Shown: positions 39,938-49,088, counted from the stretch's first letter. The stretch: 64,000 nucleotides of DNA from Candidatus Rhodoferax odensensis (GCA_016718405.1 JADKDJ010000035.1:186001-250000); one strand, 5' to 3'. Notes: a model not told the origin generated them from the sequence alone. Translations and numbers: made by a program.

Positions 39938-42778
39938 TCAGGGCTTGGGCAGGCCCTCGTCGCTCCAGAACTGCGTTGGCTGGCGGCCCAAGGCCTCAAG
40001 TTGGGGTGCTACCTTCGCCTGATCCCCCACCGCCACCACAATCAAACGACTGGGGTCCAGGTGGTCCAACGCGGCCTTCAAGGCACTGCGCGCGGTGACC
40101 GCCTGCAGCGCTGCGGGCAGGCGTTCAATGTGGTCTTGTGGCAGGCCCAGCGTCCACACCCGTGCATAGCCCTCGGTGATGGCTGCGTTGGTGTCAAACT
40201 GGCCTGGCAAAGACAGCAGCAAGGCATTGCGCACCCGCTCCAGCTCAGCGCGACCCATCGGCTTGGCCCGCATCGCCTGCAGCTCCTTGAAAGTGTCGGC
40301 CAGGGCCGCGCCGGTCACGTCTGCGCGCACGCTGCCTCGCAGACTGAAGTGCCCGCCGTCGCGCCCGAAGACGTAGCCGGAGGACACGCCATAGGTGTAA
40401 CCTTTGACTTCACGCAACTGGGTGTTGATACGCGAGGTAAATAAGCCGCCCAGCGCGGCGTTCATCACCTCCAGCGATTGTTCATCCGGCTGGCCTGCGC
40501 GCACGCCAGGCCCCACCAGCACCAGCGCAGTCTGCGGCGCGTCGGCCTTGTTGACCACAACCAGCTTGGCATCCGTTGGCGAAGCCAGCGCGGGCTGCGC
40601 TTGCGTGGCCGGCCTACCGGCGGCAGCTGACGCCGACCAGCGACCGAACAGGCGTTGCGCCAATTCGCGCAACTCAGCCTCGCTGATGTCCCCCGCCACC
40701 ACCAACGCTGCCTGATCCGGACGGTAGTGAGACTGCCAGAAATCAACCAAGGCAGTGCGGTCGATCGCGGCCACCGATTGTTCCGTACCCAAAGCACTGG
40801 CCCCAAGTGGATGCTGTGCGCCATAGTAGGCCCGCGCCGCCACCACCGAGGCCAGTTGCGAAGCGTTTTCGCGCTGCTGCAACAGGGCCGCCAAGCGCGC
40901 TTTCTTGACGCGTTCGACCTCCGCCGCGTCAAAGGCCGGGTTCAGGGCCATGTCGGCCAGCAGAGTCAACGCGGGCTCAAACGCAGACTTGAGGCTACCG
41001 AGCTCCAGGCGGGCGTCGTCGCGTCCGGCATGGCTGGCAAAGCTGGCGCCCAGGTCAGCCAGCTGCGCCGCCAGCTCCTGGGCCGATCGCGTTCGAGTCC
41101 CTTCCTGCAACATGGCTGCGGCAAAGCCCGCCAAGCCCGGCCGGGCCAAAGGGTTGGCGCTTTGACCGGCGCGCAACACCAGTTCAGCGCTAACCAGCGG
41201 CACGCCTGGTTTGGGGCTGTGCAGCACGGTAAGCCCATTGGCCAGCTTGAATGAGTTGGCGGCAGGCAAACGCACCGAAACCTTGCTGCGGTCAAAGGGT
41301 GGCTTGTTGCGCCAGGCCTGGTCGGCGTTGATGGCTTCGCGCTCACCCTTGCTCGTAGCGGTTGGAGCGGGCGGCGTGGGCACCTCGGCAGCCAGCACTT
41401 GCGTGCCAGGCAGTGCATGGACGACCACCCGCGCCCGGCGCTGCAACAGCTTGTCTGCGGCAGCTTGCACACCCTGCGGTGTGAGGGCGCGATAGCGCGC
41501 AAGGTCTTTGTCGATGTAATCGGCATCGCCGGTCATCAACCGGTAGTGGTTCATCAAGTCAGCAAGCGAGCTGACTTTCTCCAGCCGTGCCATCAACTGG
41601 GTTTCGAACACGGCGCGGGTACGTGCCAATTCCGCTGCGGTGGGCCCGTGGCGCACCAGCAAATCCAGCTCCTCGTCCACCAGGCGCTCGATGTCTTCGA
41701 GCTTCTGACCCGGCCGTGCTACCACCTCGATGTTGAACATCGAGCCCAGGCTCATGGAATCTTGTCCGGCCGTGACCGACTGCGCCACCTGACGCTCGTA
41801 GACCAGCTTCTTGTACAGGCGGCTGGACTTGCCCCCGCCAAGCAAATTGGCCACAACGTCCATTTCTGCGTCGCCTGGCTGGTACTGCGCCGGCGTGTGC
41901 CACGCCAGGTTCAGGCGAGGCAGCTCGATCCGGTCAGTCACCACCACCCGGCGCTCCGCGGTAATGCGCGGCTGCGCCGCCACCACCGGTGGCACCGGCT
42001 GGCCGGCCTTGAGAGAACCGAAGTACTTTTGCACCAGCCGCTTGGCATCGGCACTGCGAAAGTCACCGGCCAGCACCAGCGTGGCATTGTTGGGGCGGTA
42101 GTAAGTCTTGGCAAAGGCCTTCACGTCAGCCAGTTTGATGGACTGAATGTCAGCGTGCGAGCCCATCACCACTGCACGGTATGGGTGGTCCTGCGGGAAC
42201 AGCGCCTGGTACAGCGCCTCTTCAACAATGCCATAGGGACGGTTCTCGATCGACTGACGGCGCTCATTGCGCACCACGTCCTGCTGGTTGGCCAGCGCCA
42301 CCGCGTCGACCTGGTCGATCATGTAACCCAGCATGTCGGATTTGATCCAAAGCCCCAGTTCCAACTGGTTTGACGGCAGGGTAAAAAAATAGTTGGTCCG
42401 GTCGAAGTTGGTTGTGCCGTTGGAGTCGGTGCCGCCGGCAGCGTCGATGATCTTGTCGGCCTCGCCGCGCGGGATGTGCTTGCTACCAGCAAACATCAGG
42501 TGCTCGAACAGGTGGGCAAAACCGGTCTGCCCCTTGGCTTCGTTGCGTGGTCCTGCATGCACCCACAGGTTGAACGCCACCAGCGGCAGCCGATGATCTT
42601 CCACCAGGATGACTTCAAAGCCATTGGCCAAGCGCAGCGTCTCGTGGCGCACGCGCACGTGCTCGCCCTGGGTTACCACGGCCGACGCGCCAAGCGCGGG
42701 CTGCGCCGCCCAAGGACCATGAGACCAGGACAGCGCGGCAGCCATCAGAAGGGCACGCAAAGGGTTGCATCGATGCAC
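39938..42778 (-). CDS. M16 family zinc metallopeptidase (double domain)
   Basis: Exported insulinase/pitrilysin-type protease of 946 residues containing two M16 halves. A signal-like N-terminus (LRALLMAAALSWSHGPWAAQ) precedes the inverted zinc motif HLFEH (His89, Glu92, His93), with the third ligand in NERRQSIENRPYG. The second half begins near residue 505 (FKLANGLTVLHSPKPGVPLVSAEL) and lacks HXXEH, as expected for the non-catalytic half. The gene converges on metK with 21 bases between them and is divergent from the prolyl iminopeptidase gene. The substrate is unknown. Confidence 0.91.
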   Translation of the reverse strand: MHRCNPLRALLMAAALSWSHGPWAAQPALGASAVVTQGEHVRVRHETLRLANGFEVILVEDHRLPLVAFNLWVHAGPRNEAKGQTGFAHLFEHLMFAGSKHIPRGEADKIIDAAGGTDSNGTTNFDRTNYFFTLPSNQLELGLWIKSDMLGYMIDQVDAVALANQQDVVRNERRQSIENRPYGIVEEALYQALFPQDHPYRAVVMGSHADIQSIKLADVKAFAKTYYRPNNATLVLAGDFRSADAKRLVQKYFGSLKAGQPVPPVVAAQPRITAERRVVVTDRIELPRLNLAWHTPAQYQPGDAEMDVVANLLGGGKSSRLYKKLVYERQVAQSVTAGQDSMSLGSMFNIEVVARPGQKLEDIERLVDEELDLLVRHGPTAAELARTRAVFETQLMARLEKVSSLADLMNHYRLMTGDADYIDKDLARYRALTPQGVQAAADKLLQRRARVVVHALPGTQVLAAEVPTPPAPTATSKGEREAINADQAWRNKPPFDRSKVSVRLPAANSFKLANGLTVLHSPKPGVPLVSAELVLRAGQSANPLARPGLAGFAAAMLQEGTRTRSAQELAAQLADLGASFASHAGRDDARLELGSLKSAFEPALTLLADMALNPAFDAAEVERVKKARLAALLQQRENASQLASVVAARAYYGAQHPLGASALGTEQSVAAIDRTALVDFWQSHYRPDQAALVVAGDISEAELRELAQRLFGRWSASAAAGRPATQAQPALASPTDAKLVVVNKADAPQTALVLVGPGVRAGQPDEQSLEVMNAALGGLFTSRINTQLREVKGYTYGVSSGYVFGRDGGHFSLRGSVRADVTGAALADTFKELQAMRAKPMGRAELERVRNALLLSLPGQFDTNAAITEGYARVWTLGLPQDHIERLPAALQAVTARSALKAALDHLDPSRLIVVAVGDQAKVAPQLEALGRQPTQFWSDEGLPKP

Positions 42779-42898
42779 GTTAATGACCTTTCAAAGGGAT
42801 GTGAGCAAGTTGCGCCAGCCTGAGCGACGGGCTTGACCCAAAGGCTTGAAGTATGCTCGAAGCAGACCCTTCCTTTTCTTGCTCCACGCGATCTACCC

Positions 42899-43882
42899 AT
42901 GCCTGACTCTACGCTCGACTCCACTCTGTGCCCGCCACTGTATCCGCCGATCGAACCCTTTCGCAGCGGCCGCCTGCCAGTGGACTCCGTGCACACTTTG
43001 TACTGGGAGGAATGCGGCAACCCCAACGGGGTGCCGGTACTGTTTCTCCACGGTGGGCCAGGCGCTGGGCTGTCGCCGAAGCACCGCCAGTTTTTCGACC
43101 CGGCGCACTACCGCATTGTGCTGTTCGACCAGCGCGGTGCGGGGCAGTCGACCCCCTTGGGCGAATTCCGCGCAAACACCACGCAATTGCTGCTTGCCGA
43201 CATTGAAACCCTGCGCACTCTACTTGGCATCGAGAGATGGCTGGTGTTTGGCGGCTCCTGGGGCTCCACCCTGGCGCTGGCGTACGGGCAGGCACATCCG
43301 GAGCGTTGTACTGGATTTGTGCTGCGTGGCATCTTCTTGTGCACGCCAGCGGAGATCGACTGGTTCATGAACGGCATCAAGTGGTTCTTCCCTGAAGAGC
43401 ACGCGCGCTTCGTCGCTGCCATCGCGCCCAATGAACGCGGTGACCTGCTTGGCGCCTACGCCAAGCGCCTGTTCAGCGACGATCCCGCCAGCAACGCATC
43501 GGCCGCGCGTACGTGGAGCCGCTATGAAGGCGCATGCCTGCACCTGCTGCCGCACCCTGAGGTAGAGCAGCAATTCGCCTCCGAAGCGGTCGGCCTGGGC
43601 GTGGGCCGCCTGGAGGCACACTACTTTCTGCACCAGGCGTTTCTGGGCGAAGACCAATTGATCCGCAACGTGTACCGCATCGCGCACCTGCCGGCCGTCA
43701 TCATCCAGGGCCGCTACGACGTGGTGTGCCCACCCGCCTCCGCGTTCCGACTCAAAGAGGCCTGGCCGAGCGCCGCCTTTCACATCATTGCAGACGCCGG
43801 CCACGCCGCCTTTGAACCGGGCATAGCGGCGGCGCTGGTGGCGGCGACCGACGCGTTCAGGGACCAACAGCGCTTTTCTTGA
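42899..43882 (+). CDS. pip: Prolyl iminopeptidase
   Basis: Peptidase of 327 residues removing N-terminal proline from peptides (MEROPS S33). HGGPGAG near residue 51 is the oxyanion loop, DQRGAGQSTP follows, and the nucleophile Ser120 lies in FGGSWGSTLAL; the acid is in GRYDVVCP and the catalytic His in ADAGHAAFEPG. I chose the ATG at 42899 (MPDSTLDS); a longer frame from 42833 adds 22 residues unlike the family. The stop is ten bases from the convergent thiolase gene. Confidence 0.94.
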   Translation: MPDSTLDSTLCPPLYPPIEPFRSGRLPVDSVHTLYWEECGNPNGVPVLFLHGGPGAGLSPKHRQFFDPAHYRIVLFDQRGAGQSTPLGEFRANTTQLLLADIETLRTLLGIERWLVFGGSWGSTLALAYGQAHPERCTGFVLRGIFLCTPAEIDWFMNGIKWFFPEEHARFVAAIAPNERGDLLGAYAKRLFSDDPASNASAARTWSRYEGACLHLLPHPEVEQQFASEAVGLGVGRLEAHYFLHQAFLGEDQLIRNVYRIAHLPAVIIQGRYDVVCPPASAFRLKEAWPSAAFHIIADAGHAAFEPGIAAALVAATDAFRDQQRFS

Positions 43883-43892
43883 GCTGCCTAGG

Positions 43893-45098
43893 TCACACCC
43901 TCTCAAGCACGACCGCAATCCCCTGCCCCACCCCAATGCACATGGTGCACAAGGCATAGCGCCCGCCACGCTGGTGCAACTGGTTCACCGCCGTGGTGGC
44001 TAGGCGCGCACCGCTGGCGCCAAGGGGATGGCCCAGGGCAATGGCACCACCATTGGGGTTGACGCGGGGATCGTCGTCCTGCAGGCCCAACAGGCGCAAC
44101 ACCGCCAGGCCCTGCGCGGCAAAGGCTTCGTTGAGTTCGATCACGTCCATTTGCGCCAGCGTCAGCCCCGTCAGGGCCAGCACTTTTTGTGTGGCCGGTG
44201 CCGGGCCGATGCCCATCACGCGCGGCGGCACACCGGCGGTGGCCATGCCAACGATGCGCGCGCGTGGCGTCAGGCCGTGTGCATTGGCTGCCGCCTCACT
44301 GGCGATCAGCAGGGCGCAGGCGCCGTCATTGACGCCCGATGCGTTACCCGCAGTCACCGTGCCGTCGGGACGCACCGCTCCTTTGAGCTTGGCCAGCGCT
44401 TCGAGCGAGGTCTCGCGCGGGTGCTCGTCTTGCGTCACCTGCAGCGCGTCGCCCTTCTTCTGCGCCACGGACACGGGCGTGATTTCCGCATCGAAATAGC
44501 CAGACTTCTGCGCTGCCACCGCCTTCTGCTGCGAGGCCAAGGCCATCTTGTCCTGGTCTTCGCGGCTGATCTTGTACTCGCTGGCCACGTTCTCGGCGGT
44601 ATCGGGCATGGAGTCGGTGCCGTACTTCTCCTTCATCAGCTTGTTGACAAAACGCCAGCCGATGGTGGTGTCCACCATCTGCTGGGTGCGGGCAAAGGCG
44701 CTGTCGGCCTTGCCCATGACGAAGGGCGCGCGGCTCATGCTCTCCACCCCGCCGGCAATCATCAGCGAGGCCTCGCCCGCCTTGATGGCGCGTGCCGCGG
44801 TCCCGACCGCGTCCAAGCCGGAGCCACACAGGCGGTTGACGGTGACACCGGGCAATTCGAGCGGCAAACCAGCCAGCAGACTAGCCATATGGGCCACGTT
44901 GCGGTTGTCTTCGCCCGCTTGGTTGACGCAACCGTAAATCACATCGGTCACGGCCAGCCAGTCCACTTGGGGGTTGCGCGCCATCAGGGCTTTGAGCGGG
45001 ATGGCGGCCAGGTCGTCGGTGCGTACGCTCGAAAGCGCGCCGCCGTAACGGCCAAAGGGGGTGCGGATGGCGTCACAAATGAAGGCTTGGGGGGGCAT
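43893..45098 (-). CDS. pcaF: Thiolase, 3-oxoadipyl-CoA thiolase (PcaF)-like
   Basis: Acetyl-CoA C-acyltransferase of 401 residues. The acyl-accepting Cys91 is in NRLCGSGLDAVGTAARAIKAGE, the catalytic His in NPNGGAIALGHPLGASGAR, and the second Cys in CTMCIGVGQG. YGCVNQAGEDNRNVAHMA, GGVESMSRAPFVMGKA and DTTIGWRFVN are the pattern of PcaF-type 3-oxoadipyl-CoA thiolases of the beta-ketoadipate pathway, but no other pca gene is nearby, so a general thiolase role is possible. The ATG at 45098 is chosen because AGGA sits eight bases upstream; an ATG at 45104 has the same AGGA only two bases away. Confidence 0.88.
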   Translation of the reverse strand: MPPQAFICDAIRTPFGRYGGALSSVRTDDLAAIPLKALMARNPQVDWLAVTDVIYGCVNQAGEDNRNVAHMASLLAGLPLELPGVTVNRLCGSGLDAVGTAARAIKAGEASLMIAGGVESMSRAPFVMGKADSAFARTQQMVDTTIGWRFVNKLMKEKYGTDSMPDTAENVASEYKISREDQDKMALASQQKAVAAQKSGYFDAEITPVSVAQKKGDALQVTQDEHPRETSLEALAKLKGAVRPDGTVTAGNASGVNDGACALLIASEAAANAHGLTPRARIVGMATAGVPPRVMGIGPAPATQKVLALTGLTLAQMDVIELNEAFAAQGLAVLRLLGLQDDDPRVNPNGGAIALGHPLGASGARLATTAVNQLHQRGGRYALCTMCIGVGQGIAVVLERV

Positions 45099-45190
45099 GG
45101 GCATATTCCTGGAACAATGGCCGTCATTTTGCCGACAAGCTGGCCACCAGGGCTGCAACCAACGTTACATGGAGCGACAATCGCCGTATC

Positions 45191-45625
45191 ATGTTTTCGC
45201 CTTCGCAAGCCGACGTTCGCCGCTTCTTTTGCTCTGTTTACGCCAAGACCAAAGGCGGGCAAACCATGGAAGCTATTGAAACCATAGCAAGCCTGTGGAT
45301 TGACGAGCATCCGGAATACCACGCCGAACTGGCTGACCTCGACAGCGCGCTAGCCAGCATGGAGACCGTGGACCCGGCCCGGACCAACCCCTTTCTGCAC
45401 CTGTCGATGCACCTGTCGATCAGCGAGCAGTGCAGCATCGACCAGCCGCGCGGCATCCGCCAAGCCGTCGAATTGCTCACACACCGGCTGGATTCCCTGC
45501 ACCAGGCGCACCATCATGCGATGGACTGCCTGGGCAAAATGCTGTGGGACAGCCAGCAAGCCGGCCGTCCGCCGGATGGAGAGGCCTACATTGCCTGCGT
45601 GCAGCGCCACGCGACGCGTGACTAA
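45191..45625 (+). CDS. DUF1841 family protein
   Basis: Conserved 144-residue protein of unknown function. It follows the DUF1841 plan: MFSPSQADVRRFF at the start, WIDEHPEYH, then TNPFLHLSMHLSISEQCSIDQPRGIRQ and HHHAMDCLGKMLWDSQQAG. The His-rich NPFLHLSMHL segment is strikingly conserved in this family, but no activity has been shown to my knowledge. The start is the ATG at 45191, matching the family N-terminus. It is divergent from the thiolase gene with 92 bases between the start codons. Confidence 0.88.
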   Translation: MFSPSQADVRRFFCSVYAKTKGGQTMEAIETIASLWIDEHPEYHAELADLDSALASMETVDPARTNPFLHLSMHLSISEQCSIDQPRGIRQAVELLTHRLDSLHQAHHHAMDCLGKMLWDSQQAGRPPDGEAYIACVQRHATRD

Positions 45626-45670
45626 CCTGGTATCGACTGGGTGCTCCACCAGTCTGCGCAAAAGTTACCT

Positions 45671-45808
45671 GTCATTGCGAGGAGGCGCAGCCGACGCGGC
45701 AATCTACCTCGACGCGCCAACATGGATCGCCACGGCCTGAAGGCCTCGCGATGACGGGGGAAAGTGTTGGCCTCGCGACGGGGAAAAAGTACCGGCTTCG
45801 CGATGACC
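45671..45808. repeat. Intergenic palindromic repeat with degenerate tandem tail
   Basis: GTCATTGCGAGG (45671-45682) pairs as an inverted repeat with CCTCGCGATGAC (45744-45755), with one mismatch. Between them are GGCAATCTA and GGATCGCCACGG, motifs seen in widely scattered intergenic repeats of many bacteria. A tail repeats a CCTCGCGATGACGGGG-like unit of 25-27 bases about two and a half times (45744, 45771, 45796). It is non-coding and reaches into the 3' end of the adjacent cytochrome gene. Confidence 0.65.
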
Positions 45809-45811
45809 GCT

Positions 45812-46477
45812 TCAGCGAAACTTCGCCTGCGGCACGGTCTTGAGCTCGCTAGGAAGCGATGCAACATAGGAGGCCAACTCCTTAAGCTCCGCGTTGGAAA
45901 ACTGACCGGCAATGCCAGCCATCACGCCGTTGCTGCGACCAACCAGGGCAGCTTTTTCAGCCTTGTAGGACTTAAGCGCCACGAACAGGTAGTCCCCGTG
46001 TTGCCCTGCAATTTTGGGATAACTCGGGTCCAAAGGCTTGTTGAAGTCGTCGCCGTGGCAGGCCACGCAGCCGCCCTTGGCCAGCAACGCCGTCATCTTG
46101 GCCGAGCCTTCGGCAGCCTTGGGCAACTCGGTCTTGGCTTCGCTACGCCCATGCGCCTCGTAGTAGATCGCCACATCGGCAATGTCCTGCTCACTCAGGC
46201 CCTCGGCAATACCGCGCATGGTGGGGTGGCGACGCTCGCCCTTCTGGTAGGCCGTCAGAGCGGCCATAATGTACTTGGCACCCTGGCCTGAAATCATGGG
46301 CACCTTGTGGATTTCCGGAAAACTGGCCTGGTAGCCAGCTATGCCGTGGCAACCAATGCACATGGCAACCTTTTTCTCGCCCGCCTTGATGTCGCCCACA
46401 GGCGTCTGAGCGGCGGCAGAAAACCAGGTCACCGATGTGACCATGGCAAGGGACACAGACCACAAGATTTTTTTCAT
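45812..46477 (-). CDS. Diheme cytochrome c, c4-like
   Basis: Periplasmic cytochrome of 221 residues from the ATG at 46477. A signal peptide (KKILWSVSLAMVTSVTWFSAAA) precedes CIGCH (residues 40-44) and a second motif CVACH in the latter half (KGGCVACHGDD); axial-type Met residues occur in KVPMISG, PTMRGIA and GVMAGIAG. Two c-type domains again suggest a cytochrome c4 relative, distinct in sequence from the one at 34352-35014. It is divergent from the MoxR-type ATPase gene. The start avoids 11 extra residues of a longer frame from 46510. Confidence 0.9.
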   Translation of the reverse strand: MKKILWSVSLAMVTSVTWFSAAAQTPVGDIKAGEKKVAMCIGCHGIAGYQASFPEIHKVPMISGQGAKYIMAALTAYQKGERRHPTMRGIAEGLSEQDIADVAIYYEAHGRSEAKTELPKAAEGSAKMTALLAKGGCVACHGDDFNKPLDPSYPKIAGQHGDYLFVALKSYKAEKAALVGRSNGVMAGIAGQFSNAELKELASYVASLPSELKTVPQAKFR

Positions 46478-46577
46478 TTGAGCAGACAATTCAACTTTAG
46501 TTTGAGGCAAATCAAAGACGGATTATATAGACGGTCATTCGAAATTTGCTGATCACCCCTCACCTCCAACACACACC

Positions 46578-47432
46578 ATGAAGTTTCACGGAACCAAGAA
46601 CTACGTCGCCACGCAAGACCTGATGCTATCGGTCAACGCGTCCATCACACTCAAGCGCCCCTTGCTCGTCAAGGGCGAGCCCGGCACCGGCAAGACCATG
46701 CTGGCCGAGGAAGTGGCGGCGGCGCTGAACATGCCCCTGCTGCAGTGGCACATCAAGTCCACCACCAAGGCGCAGCAGGGCTTGTATGAGTACGACGCGG
46801 TGAGCCGCCTGCGCGACTCGCAGTTGGCCGACGTGGACGGCGGCGAGCGCGTCAAGGACATCCATAACTACATCGTCAAAGGCGTGTTGTGGCAGGCCTT
46901 CACAGCCGAGCAACCGGTAGCACTCTTGATCGACGAGATCGACAAAGCCGACATCGAGTTTCCCAACGACTTGCTGCGCGAGATCGACCGCATGGAGTTC
47001 TATTGCTACGAGACACGTGAGCTGATCCGCGCCAAACACCGCCCGCTGGTGTTCATCACCTCCAACAACGAGAAGGAGCTGCCCGACGCCTTCTTGCGCC
47101 GCTGCTTCTTCCACTACATCAAGTTCCCTGACGCCGAGACCATGCGCGCCATCGTGGACGTGCACTTCCCTGGTCTGAAGAAGGAACTGCTGGCCGCGGC
47201 CATGAAGACTTTTTTCGACGTGCGGGGCCTGCCCGGCCTGAAAAAGAAACCCTCCACCAGTGAGCTGCTGGACTGGCTCAAGCTGCTGGTGGCCGAGGAC
47301 ATTCCCCTGGAAGCCCTGCAAAGCAAGGACGACAAGGTCGCGGTACCCCCGCTGGTTGGCGCCTTGCTCAAGAACGAGCAGGACGTGACCCTGTTCGAGA
47401 AACTGGTGTTCATGCAGCGCCACAACCGCTGA
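46578..47432 (+). CDS. MoxR-type AAA+ ATPase
   Basis: AAA+ ATPase of 284 residues in the MoxR group, expected to act as a chaperone-like motor with a VWA-domain partner. Walker A is GEPGTGKT (residues 33-40), Walker B is VALLIDEIDKAD, sensor 1 is VFITSNNEKELPDAF, and the arginine finger is within LRRCFFHYIKFPD. The partner VWA gene (49144-50358) lies 1.7 kb downstream on the same strand, separated by a small membrane protein, a GNAT gene and a vapBC module. The target of the pair is unknown. Confidence 0.92.
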   Translation: MKFHGTKNYVATQDLMLSVNASITLKRPLLVKGEPGTGKTMLAEEVAAALNMPLLQWHIKSTTKAQQGLYEYDAVSRLRDSQLADVDGGERVKDIHNYIVKGVLWQAFTAEQPVALLIDEIDKADIEFPNDLLREIDRMEFYCYETRELIRAKHRPLVFITSNNEKELPDAFLRRCFFHYIKFPDAETMRAIVDVHFPGLKKELLAAAMKTFFDVRGLPGLKKKPSTSELLDWLKLLVAEDIPLEALQSKDDKVAVPPLVGALLKNEQDVTLFEKLVFMQRHNR

Positions 47433-47448
47433 ACGGACCCGCAGACGC

Positions 47449-47673
47449 ATGAACAAGTCCTTGTTACTCGAAGGCCTGTCGGACGCGATCGGCTTCATCG
47501 GCGGTGCGCTGCTGGGCTTCTGGCTGGGGCGCGCGTTGGGCTTGGACGTTTTTGAAGCCGGCTACAGCAATGCCAGCATTGGCGGCATTCTGCTCGTTGG
47601 CCTGGGGGGCGGGCTCGGCCTGCAATTGGCGCGTCGCTGGCGCGGCAAGGCCAGCAGCAAAAAGGAGAACTGA
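47449..47673 (+). CDS. Small membrane protein, unknown function
   Basis: A 74-residue protein with two hydrophobic glycine-rich segments (IGFIGGALLGFWLGRALGL and IGGILLVGLGGGLGLQLA) and a basic tail (RRWRGKASSKKEN). It fits an inner-membrane hairpin. It begins 16 bases after the MoxR-type gene and ends two bases before the GNAT gene, so it belongs to that operon. I do not recognise the family. Confidence 0.75.
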   Translation: MNKSLLLEGLSDAIGFIGGALLGFWLGRALGLDVFEAGYSNASIGGILLVGLGGGLGLQLARRWRGKASSKKEN

Positions 47674-47675
47674 GC

Positions 47676-48272
47676 ATGGCGTTTGTCGAGCCCGTGAAGC
47701 TGGAGGCGCGCGGCGTGCGCCTGGTGCCGCTGGGCCTGGAACACGAGGCCGGGCTGGCTGCCGCGGCGGCTGACGGTGAACTATGGAACCTGCGAATTAC
47801 CAGCGTGCCCACGCCCGACCAGACCCGGCAGTACATTCTTGACGCACTGGCGATGCGCGAGGCGGGGCACCGCTTCGCCTTTGCCGTGCTGGACGCCAGC
47901 GACGGCACCGTGCTGGGCAGTAGCAGCTACCACGATATCCTGCCTGCCGTGAAGCGCGTGGAGATCGGCTGGACTTGGTACGCCAAGCGCTGCCAGCGCA
48001 CCCACGTCAACACCACCACCAAGCTGCTGCTGATGACCCACGCCTTCGAGACCCTGGGCTGCCACGTGGTGGGCTGGCGCACCGACAATTTCAACTTCGC
48101 CTCGCAAGCGGCGATTGAACGCTTGGGCGCCAGAAAGGATGGCGTCATTCGCGGCCACGCCCTGCGCCGCGACGGCACCATTCGCGACACCGTGATGTAC
48201 AGCATGCGCAGTGGTGAGTGGCCCGAAGCCAAGGCGCAGTTGCTGTATCTGCTGGACAAGCCGCGCGCTTGA
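47676..48272 (+). CDS. GNAT family N-acetyltransferase (RimJ/RimL-like)
   Basis: Predicted acetyltransferase of 198 residues. The pattern LVPLGLEHEAGLAAAAADGELW, VLGSSSYHDILPAVKRVEIGWTWYAKRCQRTHVNT and HVVGWRTDNFNFASQAAIERLGA follows the RimJ/RimL type of GNAT fold, with the acetyl-CoA-binding region near QRTHVNTTTKLLL and the C-terminal N-x-x-S-x-x-x-I-x-x-x-G motif. The substrate is unknown. It is packed between the small membrane gene and the vapBC operator. Confidence 0.87.
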   Translation: MAFVEPVKLEARGVRLVPLGLEHEAGLAAAAADGELWNLRITSVPTPDQTRQYILDALAMREAGHRFAFAVLDASDGTVLGSSSYHDILPAVKRVEIGWTWYAKRCQRTHVNTTTKLLLMTHAFETLGCHVVGWRTDNFNFASQAAIERLGARKDGVIRGHALRRDGTIRDTVMYSMRSGEWPEAKAQLLYLLDKPRA

Positions 48273-48292
48273 ACTGGACAGTGGGGACCCAC

Positions 48293-48313
48293 GTATATAC
48301 ACTAAAGATATAC
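48293..48313 (+). promoter_or_regulatory. Candidate vapBC operator/promoter
   Basis: An inverted repeat GTATAT (48293-48298) and ATATAC (48308-48313) with a nine-base spacer lies in an AT-rich patch 17 bases upstream of the antitoxin start. An AGGAG at 48317-48321 is its ribosome-binding site. Such palindromes are usual binding sites for VapB. This suggests the module has its own promoter within the larger operon. Confidence 0.5.
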
Positions 48314-48329
48314 AAAAGGAGTTCATGCC

Positions 48330-48686
48330 ATGAATGCCCCCGTCAACACCAACCACCTGCGACCGACCAGTTGCACCACCACCGTCTTCACCTCCGGCAA
48401 CAGCCAGGCGGTGCGACTGCCCAAGGAATTCCGCCTCAACAGCAAAACCGTGACCATCTTTCGCCAAGGCAAGGATATCGTTCTGCGGGAAACGCCCCAG
48501 TCTTTTGGCAAGACCTTAGGTGAGTTGCTAGCCGACCTTCCACCTCTGTCCGCCAAGGATGCCGCAGCATTGGATGCAGCCTTGACAGGGATACGCGATA
48601 CGCGCCCGCCACAAGAGCGGGATTTTTCTTGGACCGAAGAAGCACAGGCACCCAAGAAAGCAGCGTCGCGCCGCCGCAAGGCATGA
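48330..48686 (+). CDS. vapB: VapB-type antitoxin
   Basis: AbrB/SpoVT-fold antitoxin of 118 residues. VFTSGNSQAVRLPKEFRL is the swapped-hairpin DNA-binding pattern of VapB/MazE-like proteins, preceded by a 19-residue tail. The C-terminal part, which would wrap around the toxin, is followed by a strongly basic end (PKKAASRRRKA). The toxin gene starts three bases after its stop. The first ATG at 48325 meets a stop at once, so the start is 48330. Confidence 0.9.
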   Translation: MNAPVNTNHLRPTSCTTTVFTSGNSQAVRLPKEFRLNSKTVTIFRQGKDIVLRETPQSFGKTLGELLADLPPLSAKDAAALDAALTGIRDTRPPQERDFSWTEEAQAPKKAASRRRKA

Positions 48687-48689
48687 ACC

Positions 48690-49088
48690 GTGGCCTACCT
48701 GCTCGACACCGACACCTGCAGCTTCCTCATGCGCCAGACAAGCGCAGTGTTGCAGCAGCGTTTTGCCGATGTTGCCGCCAATGCGGTGGCCATGTCGGTC
48801 GTCACACACGGCGAGTTGCTCACCGGTCTGGCACGCAAACCCGGTGCCACACAGCTTGCAACCCGCATGGAGCGCCTGTTCACTGCCGTGCCCGCGCTGG
48901 GGCTTCCGATCGAAGCCGCGCAGTACTATGCGCAAATCCGTGCACACCTCGAAAGCAAAGGCACCCTGATCGGTGGCAACGACATGTGGATCGCCGCCCA
49001 CGCCCTGGCGACCGACAGAACCTTGGTGACCCACAACACCCGCGAGTTCAAGCGGGTGAAGGGACTGAAGGTGGAGGATTGGCTATGA
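48690..49088 (+). CDS. vapC: VapC-type PIN-domain ribonuclease toxin
   Basis: PIN-domain toxin of 132 residues starting with GTG at 48690. The acidic metal-binding residues are Asp6 (YLLDTD), Glu42 (VTHGELLTG) and Asp98 (GGNDMWIAAHAL), followed by VTHNTREFKRV, a standard VapC end. All catalytic positions are present, so the toxin appears intact. VapC toxins cleave tRNA or rRNA; the target here is unknown. The module sits between the MoxR-type and VWA genes. Confidence 0.92.
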   Translation: MAYLLDTDTCSFLMRQTSAVLQQRFADVAANAVAMSVVTHGELLTGLARKPGATQLATRMERLFTAVPALGLPIEAAQYYAQIRAHLESKGTLIGGNDMWIAAHALATDRTLVTHNTREFKRVKGLKVEDWL

